Shown piece after piece: positions 17,928 through 25,661 of a DNA stretch of 64,000 bases. The stretch's first letter is position 1. Every line of letters begins with the position of its first letter. The position numbers were made by a program, and so were the translations under genes. The notes under the pieces were generated by a model. It had not been told where the DNA came from. It was given only the letters and a program-made list of their open reading frames with translations, and searched no databases. The stretch spans positions 15,755 through 79,754 of the forward strand of contig JBAZSL010000006.1 of assembly GCA_041662445.1 (NCBI GenBank), in the 5' to 3' direction. The stretch is from UASB124 sp041662445. Its GTDB lineage: Bacteria; Babelota; Babeliae; Babelales; RVW-14.

Positions 17928-19092
17928 GCACGTAGCAACGGATAGGCAATGTGAAATTGGCTAGATCAATGAGCCAACCGGTTTCGATTTTGCACCGAGC
18001 GCTGTTGTAGTTTTGTCGTGTTCCATAATCGATTTCAAGCAATGAGACGTAATCGTCCCCTATTTTAACTAAGAGATCAAGCTCTCTAAATTTTGGAGAA
18101 ACAATGGTGCATGATTGTTTATTAATACAGAGGGGTTCGGTATTCTTTGCGGCATTTTCGATATATGCCTCGTGATTAATAACGATATCCATGCATTGCT
18201 TGATGACCTGGTCATTGCTGTGCGTAAGCCGCGTCCACACATCGTCATCTGACATGGCGTAGGTAAAATCATTTTCTTTGATGATACCGATTTGGAAGGC
18301 TCGTTCTAACGCATGCTTGGTGTATTCGTATACGACAGTATTCCACGGCGCGCTCATATTGATTTTGATTGTTTCCAGGTAGAGCGTGACAAGCCGTTGT
18401 GCGCTTTTAACTGTTTTGAAATACCAGAATTCTTTTGAGGTTTTTGCATCAGCGTTATGAAAATCTAAATCAGCAAAAACTTCTGTGAGCTCCTGATCAG
18501 TAATTTTTCCGGCAAGTAGGCCGCCAACAAGCGTATAATCAATGCGATCTAAAAAAGGCTTTTGGCAAATATCGTCAAGCTGAAAATTGTATTTTTTGAG
18601 AATGGTTGCTACTTCATGATCAATCAAAAAGCGGTTCAGGATGTCATCTTGATAAGAGCAACCTGATTTTTTATTACCATGAAATAAAAAATCAGCGACG
18701 TGTGAAAATGCAGTGTGCGAAATGTCGTGGAGGAGCGCCGAAATTTGGTCGGCCAGAGGTCTGCCCTTGAGCCGATACATTGCCCATAAACATATTGAAT
18801 GATCAAAGCGCGTATAGTTATTTCCGTTGGCATACAAAGTTTTTGCTTTTACGTAATGTGAAGGTCCATATTGATGGATGTTGATAAGCCGTTGCATTGC
18901 AGGACACGTAACAAGGTCATGGAGTATGGGTTCAGTGCAGGTAAAGCTGCCGTAGGGTGTTTGAACGTGCATGCCATCCGCCGTATTGTTGATTGAAACA
19001 ACTGGCGCATGGACCGCACTCAGAGATGATGTTAAGAACACCGTAAAGAAAAAAAATAATTTTTGTATATGGGTTTGAGAAAGTGAGATCAT
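17914..19092 (-). CDS. Secreted HD-domain phosphohydrolase (SAMHD1/dGTPase-like)
   Basis: The 392-residue product has an N-terminal signal sequence (hydrophobic FFFFTVFLTSSLSA). An HD domain follows with TRFDHSICLW (His98), ALLHDISHTAFSHVADFL (His122-Asp123) and FLDRIDYTLVGG (Asp185). This matches the H...HD...D metal ligands and spacing style of the SAMHD1 / deoxynucleotide triphosphohydrolase branch. Those enzymes hydrolyse dNTPs or act on nucleic acids. The signal peptide is unusual because known dNTPases are cytoplasmic. It is convergent with sufD (14-bp overlap). Activity and export are inferred from sequence only. Confidence 0.82.
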   Translation of the reverse strand: MISLSQTHIQKLFFFFTVFLTSSLSAVHAPVVSINNTADGMHVQTPYGSFTCTEPILHDLVTCPAMQRLINIHQYGPSHYVKAKTLYANGNNYTRFDHSICLWAMYRLKGRPLADQISALLHDISHTAFSHVADFLFHGNKKSGCSYQDDILNRFLIDHEVATILKKYNFQLDDICQKPFLDRIDYTLVGGLLAGKITDQELTEVFADLDFHNADAKTSKEFWYFKTVKSAQRLVTLYLETIKINMSAPWNTVVYEYTKHALERAFQIGIIKENDFTYAMSDDDVWTRLTHSNDQVIKQCMDIVINHEAYIENAAKNTEPLCINKQSCTIVSPKFRELDLLVKIGDDYVSLLEIDYGTRQNYNSARCKIETGWLIDLANFTLPIRCYVLNGH

Positions 19093-19256
19093 CGGAAATC
19101 TTTCGTGAAATAATGAATAGATCTACAGATCAAAATACAAGAAATATGAATCAACGAATGCTCTTCATATGGGTTTCATATTTTAGGTATTTTTGTGTGT
19201 TTGTAAAGAATCCTTTGCTGTATGTGATGATGATTTCAAGCTTTTTCCTCATAAGC

Positions 19257-19286
19257 TTGTTGTCATTGCAGGGTGTTACTTATAGT
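19257..19286 (+). promoter_or_regulatory. Candidate promoter of the exported protein gene at 19327
   Basis: TTGTTG (19257-19262) and TATAGT (19281-19286) are 18 bp apart, about 40 bp before the ATG at 19327, which has a GGGAG Shine-Dalgarno. Confidence 0.45.
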
Positions 19287-19326
19287 GATTTATGTGTTTT
19301 TACAAAATTTAAGAATGGGAGCTGTA

Positions 19327-20262
19327 ATGAAGTGGTCTGAGTTGGCAAGTTGCGTTTCCTGCATTGTTTTATCGCTATCGTTCGTTGTAGATCTTTGCGC
19401 GCTGCAGCCCAAAAAAAATCACGGTGAATTGCGCAAACCTTATGTCAAAGCAGGCATCAATGGCCTGCAACGTGATGTTGCTCAAGACGTATGGGGGCAG
19501 GGCTTAAAGCAGCCGCAAAATATTATTAAAGAACAACTCAATTCTCCAGAATTTCAGGCGACCATAGGCAGGATGCAAGAAAATTTGGGGATTACCGAGG
19601 TGGTTCTTAATAAGAAAGCCAAGAGCCTCAGCGATCAGATGCAGCTTAAAAACACAGATGAATTCGAAACATGGTTGCCCGCCGTGAAGCTGCTTTTGCC
19701 TCGATATAGCCAACTTGTTTGTGATATAAGTCAGATATATCTAGAAAATAATGAGCACGTTTTGCAGGCTGCTATAGGTGAAAAGTATAAAAAAAATTTG
19801 GAAGCTCTTAATCCTCAATGGATTACTTCGTATTCAGCGCAAGATGTAAGCGCTGCACATGAATTAAGACGCGATTTAGATGCGCTATATGTTCGCATTG
19901 ACACATTATTTAATGAATTTTTTCCATTAACGTTGAAACTTGATGACAACGTGGTGGTGGCAAACATAAAAGGACTGATAGCACAATTTGAAGGTTTTTT
20001 GTTGCAGAGTATTGCTGGTACGCCATTTACACACCAAACCACCTCGTATCAATATTTTTTTTTAAAATTACAGGAGCCTTCTTCTGCCAAAATTATCGGC
20101 ATAATGCCGAAGAAATTTCAGGAGAAATTGTTTGATAAAACTGTTGTTCTTATGTATCACGTGGCGCAGCAATCTAAGCAGATGACTTATTTTGATAGCG
20201 ATTTTTTGGGTTATGTAGGTAAAATTCATGATCCAGAGATGAAAAAGTTGATTGAGAACTAA
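19327..20262 (+). CDS. Exported protein of unknown function
   Basis: Start ATG 19327 follows GGGAGCTGTA and gives about 311 residues. A signal peptide (SCIVLSLSFVVDLCA, cleavage near residue 25) precedes a mostly alpha-helical, charged body with no recognisable domain. Features include PEFQATIGRMQENLG and a long helical stretch with AHELRRDLDALYVRIDTLF. There are no ankyrin repeats, zinc-binding cysteines or membrane segments after the signal peptide. It lies between the HD phosphohydrolase (divergent) and the ankyrin triplet. I do not recognise the family. Confidence 0.7.
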   Translation: MKWSELASCVSCIVLSLSFVVDLCALQPKKNHGELRKPYVKAGINGLQRDVAQDVWGQGLKQPQNIIKEQLNSPEFQATIGRMQENLGITEVVLNKKAKSLSDQMQLKNTDEFETWLPAVKLLLPRYSQLVCDISQIYLENNEHVLQAAIGEKYKKNLEALNPQWITSYSAQDVSAAHELRRDLDALYVRIDTLFNEFFPLTLKLDDNVVVANIKGLIAQFEGFLLQSIAGTPFTHQTTSYQYFFLKLQEPSSAKIIGIMPKKFQEKLFDKTVVLMYHVAQQSKQMTYFDSDFLGYVGKIHDPEMKKLIEN

Positions 20263-20403
20263 TTACTGACGATGTCCCTTTCTCTCAAGCTGTTCAACAG
20301 TTTCAGACCGACCAGCGAAAACAATAGACCTTCATTAATGATCAAGTTGTCGCATGACCCGCAACAAGAAAGAGGTTGTTGCACTTTGTTTGCCAAGAAT
20401 ACT

Positions 20404-20470
20404 TTGATTTTTGTTAAATAGTGGTTATGCTTCTTCCCCTTTTTGAGCTCTAAATAATTATCGCTAGCGA
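20404..20470 (+). promoter_or_regulatory. Shared promoter-palindrome element, copy 1 (ankyrin gene at 20724)
   Basis: TTGATT (20404-20409), 16-bp spacer, TATGCT (20426-20431), then 29 bp to a perfect 10-bp palindrome TCGCTAGCGA (20461-20470). The same layout precedes the next two ankyrin genes, including a conserved GAGCTCT between the -10 box and palindrome in copies 1 and 2. The palindrome position downstream of the -10 box fits an operator. Confidence 0.65.
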
Positions 20471-20478
20471 GTATTTAT

Positions 20479-20650
20479 TCTACTTCGCCAGAAAACCCCG
20501 GGCTTTTAAACCCGCGGGATGAATGGCGAGTAGAACCCTTCGTAGCTCTGCAAGAGCGAAGTAGGGTTAGGCTTCGAAGAATTTCGCGCGGCACACCGGC
20601 TTCCGACTTCGCTCTACGAGCTTCGACGGACAGGTAAAAGCCGATGTGCG
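20479..20650. repeat. Palindromic repeat (MITE-like) between promoter and ankyrin gene
   Basis: This part of the 461-bp gap 20263-20723 holds nested inverted repeats: TCTACTTCGCCA...TGGCGAGTAGA with an inner CCCGGG/CCCGCGGG arm, then CTTCGTAGCTCT...AAGAGCGAAG. The right part carries a CTTCGACGGACAGG motif whose complement recurs in the element at 22755-22965. No open reading frame is present. It separates the copy 1 promoter from its gene and lies in the presumed 5' untranslated region. Confidence 0.6.
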
Positions 20651-20723
20651 CTGCATTTTGCTGCTGTATCGTTCGACTGGTTGCGGTGAGTATTATTTTT
20701 AGAAATAGTAGGAGATCTTTCTT

Positions 20724-21596
20724 ATGAAACGTTTAATTCGTAGTTCCTGCGCGTTCCTTGTGTTGATCAGTGGTATCATTTTTGATGGAAATTATGTTTT
20801 TGGTATGCATGCATGTGATTATAAATTAGCTGCTCAGTCTTATTATGAAGAGTTGGCCGAATCTCAATTAGCACAACGACAAATTATGATAATGCTCAAC
20901 AGCAGAAATCCAAATTTCGCCAGATTAAATTGGCTTGTTGAACAAAAAGCCGCACGAGCCTTGCAGCCAAAACAACAAATTCTTAACAATTATCTCATTG
21001 CGTGTCTGAGCAATCAGTTGCTAACAAGTGCCCGTGCACCAGAAAATCTACTTGGACTTGGCGCCAATCCTTGTTGCCGTTACCCACAACGAGCGGGAGA
21101 TAGGCTGAGCAATAGAACCGCGTTGATGATGGCGGTTAGCCATAGGCGATTTTTCCCGGTTGTTGATTTTCTTTTATATAAAGGAGCGGATGCAACGGCG
21201 CACGATGATAATGGCGATACGGCTTTAATAATCGCTGCTCAAAAAGATAGTTTAGACATGGTTACATCTATTGTTCAAGCATTAGTAAATACAACATATG
21301 TACAGGCGCACAGTGAGGCACAAACGGTAGAGAATACATGGTTAACATGCCCAACAGAGGTGATCTCTACATGTATAGAGCCATTTCTTTCTACCCGCTA
21401 TTGCATCAATTACCAAAATAGTTTTGGGAATACTGCGCTTACATATGCGTCCGCCCGTAATGACGCTGCAATGGTTCGCTATTTACTCGAAAATGGTGCA
21501 GATGCAACACTGAAAAATGCAGCCAGGCAAACGGCTTTTGACCTTGCCACCGATGCTGCCGTTAAGACGTTGTTGCAACAGTATATGCAACTCTAG
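20724..21596 (+). CDS. Secreted ankyrin-repeat protein (triplet copy 1)
   Basis: The 290-residue product has a signal peptide ending NYVFGM at residue 28, then a non-repetitive N-terminal half. Ankyrin repeats are at about residues 125-190 (RTALMMAVSHRR, DTALIIAAQKDS) and 235-285 (GNTALTYASARND, MVRYLLENGADATLKN). Between them lies a segment WLTCPTEVISTCIEPFL, present in all three paralogs. ATG 20724 has a GGAGA Shine-Dalgarno. It is paralogous to the genes at 21749 and 23019 by shared layout and the common inserted motif. Function is unknown; a protein-binding exported effector is inferred. Confidence 0.85.
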   Translation: MKRLIRSSCAFLVLISGIIFDGNYVFGMHACDYKLAAQSYYEELAESQLAQRQIMIMLNSRNPNFARLNWLVEQKAARALQPKQQILNNYLIACLSNQLLTSARAPENLLGLGANPCCRYPQRAGDRLSNRTALMMAVSHRRFFPVVDFLLYKGADATAHDDNGDTALIIAAQKDSLDMVTSIVQALVNTTYVQAHSEAQTVENTWLTCPTEVISTCIEPFLSTRYCINYQNSFGNTALTYASARNDAAMVRYLLENGADATLKNAARQTAFDLATDAAVKTLLQQYMQL

Positions 21597-21618
21597 TTTT
21601 TTATACGCCACTAATACT

Positions 21619-21683
21619 TTGATTTTTGTTAAATAAGCGCTATGCTCTCTGCCCTTTGAGCTCTGAATAGTGGTCACTAGTGA
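21619..21683 (+). promoter_or_regulatory. Shared promoter-palindrome element, copy 2
   Basis: TTGATT (21619-21624), 16-bp spacer, TATGCT (21641-21646), then 27 bp to the perfect palindrome TCACTAGTGA (21674-21683). About 50 bp around it are closely similar to copy 1. The palindrome differs from copy 1 by a matched pair of changes that preserve symmetry. Confidence 0.7.
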
Positions 21684-21748
21684 TTCTCGTTTTTGTCGTC
21701 GTTGTACATTTTTTGAACAGGAAATTTTACTTGTATAAGGTTTTTTAT

Positions 21749-22657
21749 ATGAACAAACTTATTCGAATCTGCTTGGCATCATGCGCATTGTCAGTGATTG
21801 CCCCAAATGACAACTCGCTATTCGCGCTTTTTCCCGACTTTCCCGAAGGTTTTTTGCCGACACCTTTAACCATAACTGAAGCTGGTCCAAGTTCTTTTGC
21901 GCAAAAAAATGCCGAAAATGCATTTTATAGCGAACTATTTAGGCTAAGACCAAATTACGGTACATTGCGTGTTCTACTTGATACTTGGCTCGATTCCCTG
22001 CAAACAACTGGCGGGTATCCTGACCGTGTACGATATCTTCGCAATGCATCTGATGGGATATTAGTCAGCTGTGAAGATAGAAACGAAGCCCAACAAACCC
22101 TGCTGGATGCTATTGTCGGTCGAGAGCTTAAAAACGCAAATCCATCTTATATTATTGTAGACATGCTCATGGACTTAGGCGCGGACTCTGGTCGTGCACT
22201 TGAAGCCGCAGTTGAAGCACAAAATACGGATATCGCGTATTTAATTCTTTCCACCGATCCTGTTGCCATTAACTTTCAAAATGAATGCACGAGAGAAACA
22301 GCAATTATTCTTGCAGCACAAAAGAATGATTTTGCAATGCTTCAGATTTTGACCAAGCCAGAACCTTGTTCAGGTGTTGATGCTGCGCGTGCAGCGCTTG
22401 CCGAGTGGCAAGCTTGTCCAGTGGATGTATTTTCAGTGTGTATACAGCCGTTTTTTGATCTTATTAATATGCAAGATATTTATGGAAGCACAGCGCTCAT
22501 GCATGCAGCAAACCACAACAACCTTGAGATGGTCGAATATTTATTGCAATGCGGTGCCGATACAACAATCCAAAATGTAGATGGTCGAAGAGCTGCTGAC
22601 TTTACCACCTGTCCGGCGCTGAAAGCAGTTATCACCAATTATGAAAAACAAAATTGA
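21749..22657 (+). CDS. Secreted ankyrin-repeat protein (triplet copy 2)
   Basis: ATG 21749 (after an AAGG-type Shine-Dalgarno) is preferred over an upstream start at 21680 that lies inside the promoter palindrome. The product of about 302 residues has a signal peptide ending NSLFAL and a helical N-terminal half shared with copy 3. Ankyrin-like repeats follow (ADSGRALEAAVEAQN, TAIILAAQKND, STALMHAANHNNLEMVEYL). The inserted motif is WQACPVDVFSVCIQPFF. It is closer to copy 3 than to copy 1. It ends just before the copy 3 promoter. Confidence 0.85.
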   Translation: MNKLIRICLASCALSVIAPNDNSLFALFPDFPEGFLPTPLTITEAGPSSFAQKNAENAFYSELFRLRPNYGTLRVLLDTWLDSLQTTGGYPDRVRYLRNASDGILVSCEDRNEAQQTLLDAIVGRELKNANPSYIIVDMLMDLGADSGRALEAAVEAQNTDIAYLILSTDPVAINFQNECTRETAIILAAQKNDFAMLQILTKPEPCSGVDAARAALAEWQACPVDVFSVCIQPFFDLINMQDIYGSTALMHAANHNNLEMVEYLLQCGADTTIQNVDGRRAADFTTCPALKAVITNYEKQN

Positions 22658-22661
22658 AAAA

Positions 22662-22729
22662 TTGATTTTTCTTGCGCACACGCTATAGTCTCCCTCCCTT
22701 TTTACCTGTAGATAACGATCACTAGTGAT
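22662..22729 (+). promoter_or_regulatory. Shared promoter-palindrome element, copy 3
   Basis: TTGATT (22662-22667), 16-bp spacer, TATAGT (22684-22689), then 29 bp to the 12-bp palindrome ATCACTAGTGAT (22718-22729). It starts 5 bp after the stop of copy 2 and is separated from the copy 3 gene by a MITE-like element. Confidence 0.68.
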
Positions 22730-22754
22730 TTTTACTTTCATTGCCGTAGGTTGC

Positions 22755-22965
22755 GTTGACTTTTTACGTCATCCCCGCCTCAGCGCGGGGATCCAGAGCT
22801 TTTGTTTTAACTTGCGATAATAAAAGTTGATAGCAAAACGTATGTTTTTCTGGATTCCCTCTTCCGCGGCCTGTCCGCCGAAGCTAGCCCCAGCGTAGGA
22901 GGGCCTGCCCTTCGTAGCTAGTTTCAGCGTAGGAGGGGAATGACATCGTTGTCATAAAAGTCAAC
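22755..22965. mobile_element. MITE-like element with terminal inverted repeats
   Basis: About 211 bp with imperfect ends: it begins GTTGACTTTTTACGTCATCC and ends with a sequence whose complement is GTTGACTTTT...GTCATTCCCC. Inside is a CCCCGC...GCGGGG hairpin and two related units containing GAAGCTAGCCCCAGCGTAGG and CGTAGCTAGTTTCAGCGTAGG. There is no coding capacity. It fills most of the gap 22658-23018 between promoter copy 3 and its ankyrin gene. Confidence 0.65.
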
Positions 22966-23018
22966 AGAGCCGTAGTACATTTGCGAAATAGATAACACTA
23001 TCTTTATGAGGTTTTTAT

Positions 23019-23912
23019 ATGAATCATCTTGCTCGAATTTGCTGCTTGTCATTTGCAGTACTTACTATTATTCCCAATGGGAATACGCTTTTTGGAATGA
23101 AAAGAAAATTTTCTCCGCCAACTTTGACGATCCCTAAAGATGTCAGTAAGGCCACACAAAAAGCAGCTGAAGAAGCATTTTATGCAGAACTGTATGGTGA
23201 AAATCCAACTGCTGATAAGTTGAGACAATTGCTTGATGATTGGCTTGATACTTTAAATTGTGTCACCGAAGGCGTTTCTCCTTCTGTGCACTATCATCGT
23301 GACGCAACTGCCGGTATCTTGGTTTTTGCTCACACGAGAGAAGCTGCCCAACAAATGCTACTCAATGGTATAGTTCGCGAGGTGCTTGCAGATTGCGACG
23401 CATCTTCTGAGATTCTAACAAGACTGATAGCTTTGGGTGCAGATACTAAGTCTGCATTGCTAGATGCAGCGAGGCATAATAATCTCCGGCTTGTTAACGT
23501 AATCATTTCCAGGGATCCGTATGCAGTTAACTATCAAAATGAAATGTACAAAACAACCGCATTTATTTATGCAGCGAAGCATAATAACTATGATATGCTT
23601 TATGCCTTGGATAGAGCATTTGTGGAAGTATCGCAATTAGTTCTTGCTGAATGGGAACAATGCCCACTCGATGTATTTAAATTTTGTATACAACCATTTT
23701 TTGATCCTATGAATGCGCAAGATTCTCGCGGAAATACACCACTCATGTATGCAGCTGAAAATGATGACTTGCCTATGGTGCGTTATTTATTGCAACGTGG
23801 AGCTGACAAATCAATCCAAAATAACGCAAAGCAAACAGCTGATCAAATGGCTATCACTGTTTTGATGAGAGATTTTATAGTCGAGTACGGTAATCGAAAA
23901 AATCAAGAATAA
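23019..23912 (+). CDS. Secreted ankyrin-repeat protein (triplet copy 3)
   Basis: The 297-residue product has a signal peptide ending NTLFGM at residue 27. The N-terminal half resembles copy 2 (AEEAFYAELYGENPTADKLR). Ankyrin-like repeats are KSALLDAARHNNLRLV, TAFIYAAKHNNYDML and NTPLMYAAENDDLPMVRYLL. The motif shared by the triplet is WEQCPLDVFKFCIQPFF, inserted between repeats. The start is preceded by a leader similar to that of copy 2. A GC-rich terminator follows directly. The role is unknown beyond protein binding. Confidence 0.85.
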   Translation: MNHLARICCLSFAVLTIIPNGNTLFGMKRKFSPPTLTIPKDVSKATQKAAEEAFYAELYGENPTADKLRQLLDDWLDTLNCVTEGVSPSVHYHRDATAGILVFAHTREAAQQMLLNGIVREVLADCDASSEILTRLIALGADTKSALLDAARHNNLRLVNVIISRDPYAVNYQNEMYKTTAFIYAAKHNNYDMLYALDRAFVEVSQLVLAEWEQCPLDVFKFCIQPFFDPMNAQDSRGNTPLMYAAENDDLPMVRYLLQRGADKSIQNNAKQTADQMAITVLMRDFIVEYGNRKNQE

Positions 23913-23919
23913 CTATTTA

Positions 23920-23942
23920 GGGGCCCCTGTTCTTGGGGCCCC
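23920..23942. terminator. Bidirectional terminator hairpin
   Basis: GGGGCCCC (23920-23927), 7-nt loop, GGGGCCCC (23935-23942), between the convergent ankyrin gene and the secretin gene. There is A/T-rich sequence on each side but no long T run. Confidence 0.65.
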
Positions 23943-23958
23943 ATTTCATGCATTATCA

Positions 23959-25653
23959 TCATGCCTCAACCAACGTTGGGGTTATGAAAATCAAAAGTTG
24001 TTCATCAGAATTTTGATGTCGTGATGCTTTAAAGAGCCATCCAATTACCGGGATATCTTTGAGAAATGGTATGCCGTTGGTGTCTTTCGCCTTAGATTCA
24101 GTGATCAAGCCTCCAATCAGTGTCGTCTGCCCGCTGCGCAATAAAACACGATTTGTCGATCTTGATGTCCGCACCGTATAGTTAAATTCTGATTCTCTGC
24201 TGCCTTGCTCGCGCTTGACTTTCAGATCAACAACATACGAATTCTCGACAAATATTTCGAGCAAAACTGAACCGTGATCTGGGGCAACGGTTGGCTTAAC
24301 TTTGAGCATGATCCCGATATCTTTGTAATTTACCGTAGTTACGTTGGTTGGTTTGCTCTCTACCACCTCATCAAGACGTACCGCATGGGGCATGGTTTCA
24401 CCAATCAAAATTTCGGCAGATTCTTCGTTACATACCAAAAGCGATGGTTTGAGAATTGTTTTTACATCGTTGCGATATTCGGCGGCGTTGAGCGTCATAT
24501 TCAGGCGCTTGGTATTCATATCGTTATTACCAAAAATGAAGGGCACCGTTGAGAGGGTTGATTTGATTACACTCGGAACTAAATTGAGCGCCCATCCAGT
24601 AATTTCGTCATAGGGGGTATTCTTGTCGGTTGGGTTTCCATTTCCCTTTGAATTTTCAAATGGTCCAAGACCAACAAAATCAACATGCTTAACACTTTCG
24701 CGTCGGTTGTACACGCCGGACCAGTTGATGCCCAGCACATCTTCAAAATCTTTGGTGGTACGGACTACTCGTGCATCAATTCTTATTTGGGGAATCTTAA
24801 TATCCATTTCCGCAAGGGCATGAGAAAATTCTTCTATTTGATCTTTATGAGCCTTACAGAAGATTTTGCGATTGACGTCGTCAAGGACAAGATACATATT
24901 TTGCTTGTCGCTGCTTGCTTGCGTAATTCCCTGCCATAATTTTTCGATACGCGCTTTGAATGCATCGTTCCATTTAACGTAGAGCAAAGATTTGGTCAGT
25001 GTTGAAAAATCTCTTTCGCGCTCACGCGAGGCAATACTCGTAAAAAGTTCACGTGCTGTTTGCATTTTCATCACGCGCCATACCCCAAAATCTTTGAGGA
25101 GCGCCAGCCGTGGCTCATTGCTTCCTAAGATACTGTTGAGCGCGGCAGCAAGCGGCACGTCATCAAGGCGAAGTTCCTGGACTGAACCGGTGATATCAGA
25201 ATCTACTACCAACTGCACGCCGGAGCTTTTACTGATAAGGGCAAGAGCCTCTTTCGTTGGCATTGTTTTGAGGTGAAGCGATACAGTTTTTTCTTGAAGC
25301 TCAGGTGCTTCGAGTTGTTTTTGCACAATATCAATAATTCCTTGGGATGCAGTATTTTGCTGAATGAGCATTGATGCAAGTGCTGTTTTGATTGATCGTG
25401 GCTGAGCCGGATTTTTAGTCCCATGTTTTGTTTTGTGGCGGTGATGATGTAGCGAATCTTGTACAACATGCTTGAAGGCATCAAGTGTTTCAGTATCGCG
25501 TTTCTCAAGATCTTTCTTAAAAAGATCGAGTGTTGTCGGCGGAACTTGAGAAAGATCATAATCTTGTGGTTTTGGTAACAAGGCCGAGTCTGCGTATACA
25601 TAACAGGTAAAAAATAACGAAGCTGTAAGTGCAGCAGCAAGAAACCGTTTCAT
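23959..25653 (-). CDS. pilQ: Type IV pilus / type II secretion secretin
   Basis: Secretins form the outer-membrane gate for pili or T2SS substrates. The 564-residue product has a signal peptide (MKRFLAAALTASLFF...YA). An N-terminal unique region contains a His/Lys-rich stretch near residues 68-80. A secretin/STN-like domain follows (SGVQLVVDSDITG, LDDVPLAAALNSIL). The C-terminal secretin core has GETMPHAV, NYKDIGIMLKVKPTV, LLRSGQTTLIGGLI and the final GIPFLKDIPVIGWLFK then LLIFITPTLV. It is 8 bp downstream of the PilO-like gene and belongs with pilB. PilQ is more likely than GspD because no T2SS genes are seen. Confidence 0.9.
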   Translation of the reverse strand: MKRFLAAALTASLFFTCYVYADSALLPKPQDYDLSQVPPTTLDLFKKDLEKRDTETLDAFKHVVQDSLHHHRHKTKHGTKNPAQPRSIKTALASMLIQQNTASQGIIDIVQKQLEAPELQEKTVSLHLKTMPTKEALALISKSSGVQLVVDSDITGSVQELRLDDVPLAAALNSILGSNEPRLALLKDFGVWRVMKMQTARELFTSIASRERERDFSTLTKSLLYVKWNDAFKARIEKLWQGITQASSDKQNMYLVLDDVNRKIFCKAHKDQIEEFSHALAEMDIKIPQIRIDARVVRTTKDFEDVLGINWSGVYNRRESVKHVDFVGLGPFENSKGNGNPTDKNTPYDEITGWALNLVPSVIKSTLSTVPFIFGNNDMNTKRLNMTLNAAEYRNDVKTILKPSLLVCNEESAEILIGETMPHAVRLDEVVESKPTNVTTVNYKDIGIMLKVKPTVAPDHGSVLLEIFVENSYVVDLKVKREQGSRESEFNYTVRTSRSTNRVLLRSGQTTLIGGLITESKAKDTNGIPFLKDIPVIGWLFKASRHQNSDEQLLIFITPTLVEA

Positions 25654-25661
25654 GTTCCCCC

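Noticed and set aside
19083..19340. 85-codon plus-strand frame with a hydrophobic stretch
   Set aside because: It overlaps the starts of two better genes and the candidate promoter at 19257-19286; no ribosome-binding site is present.
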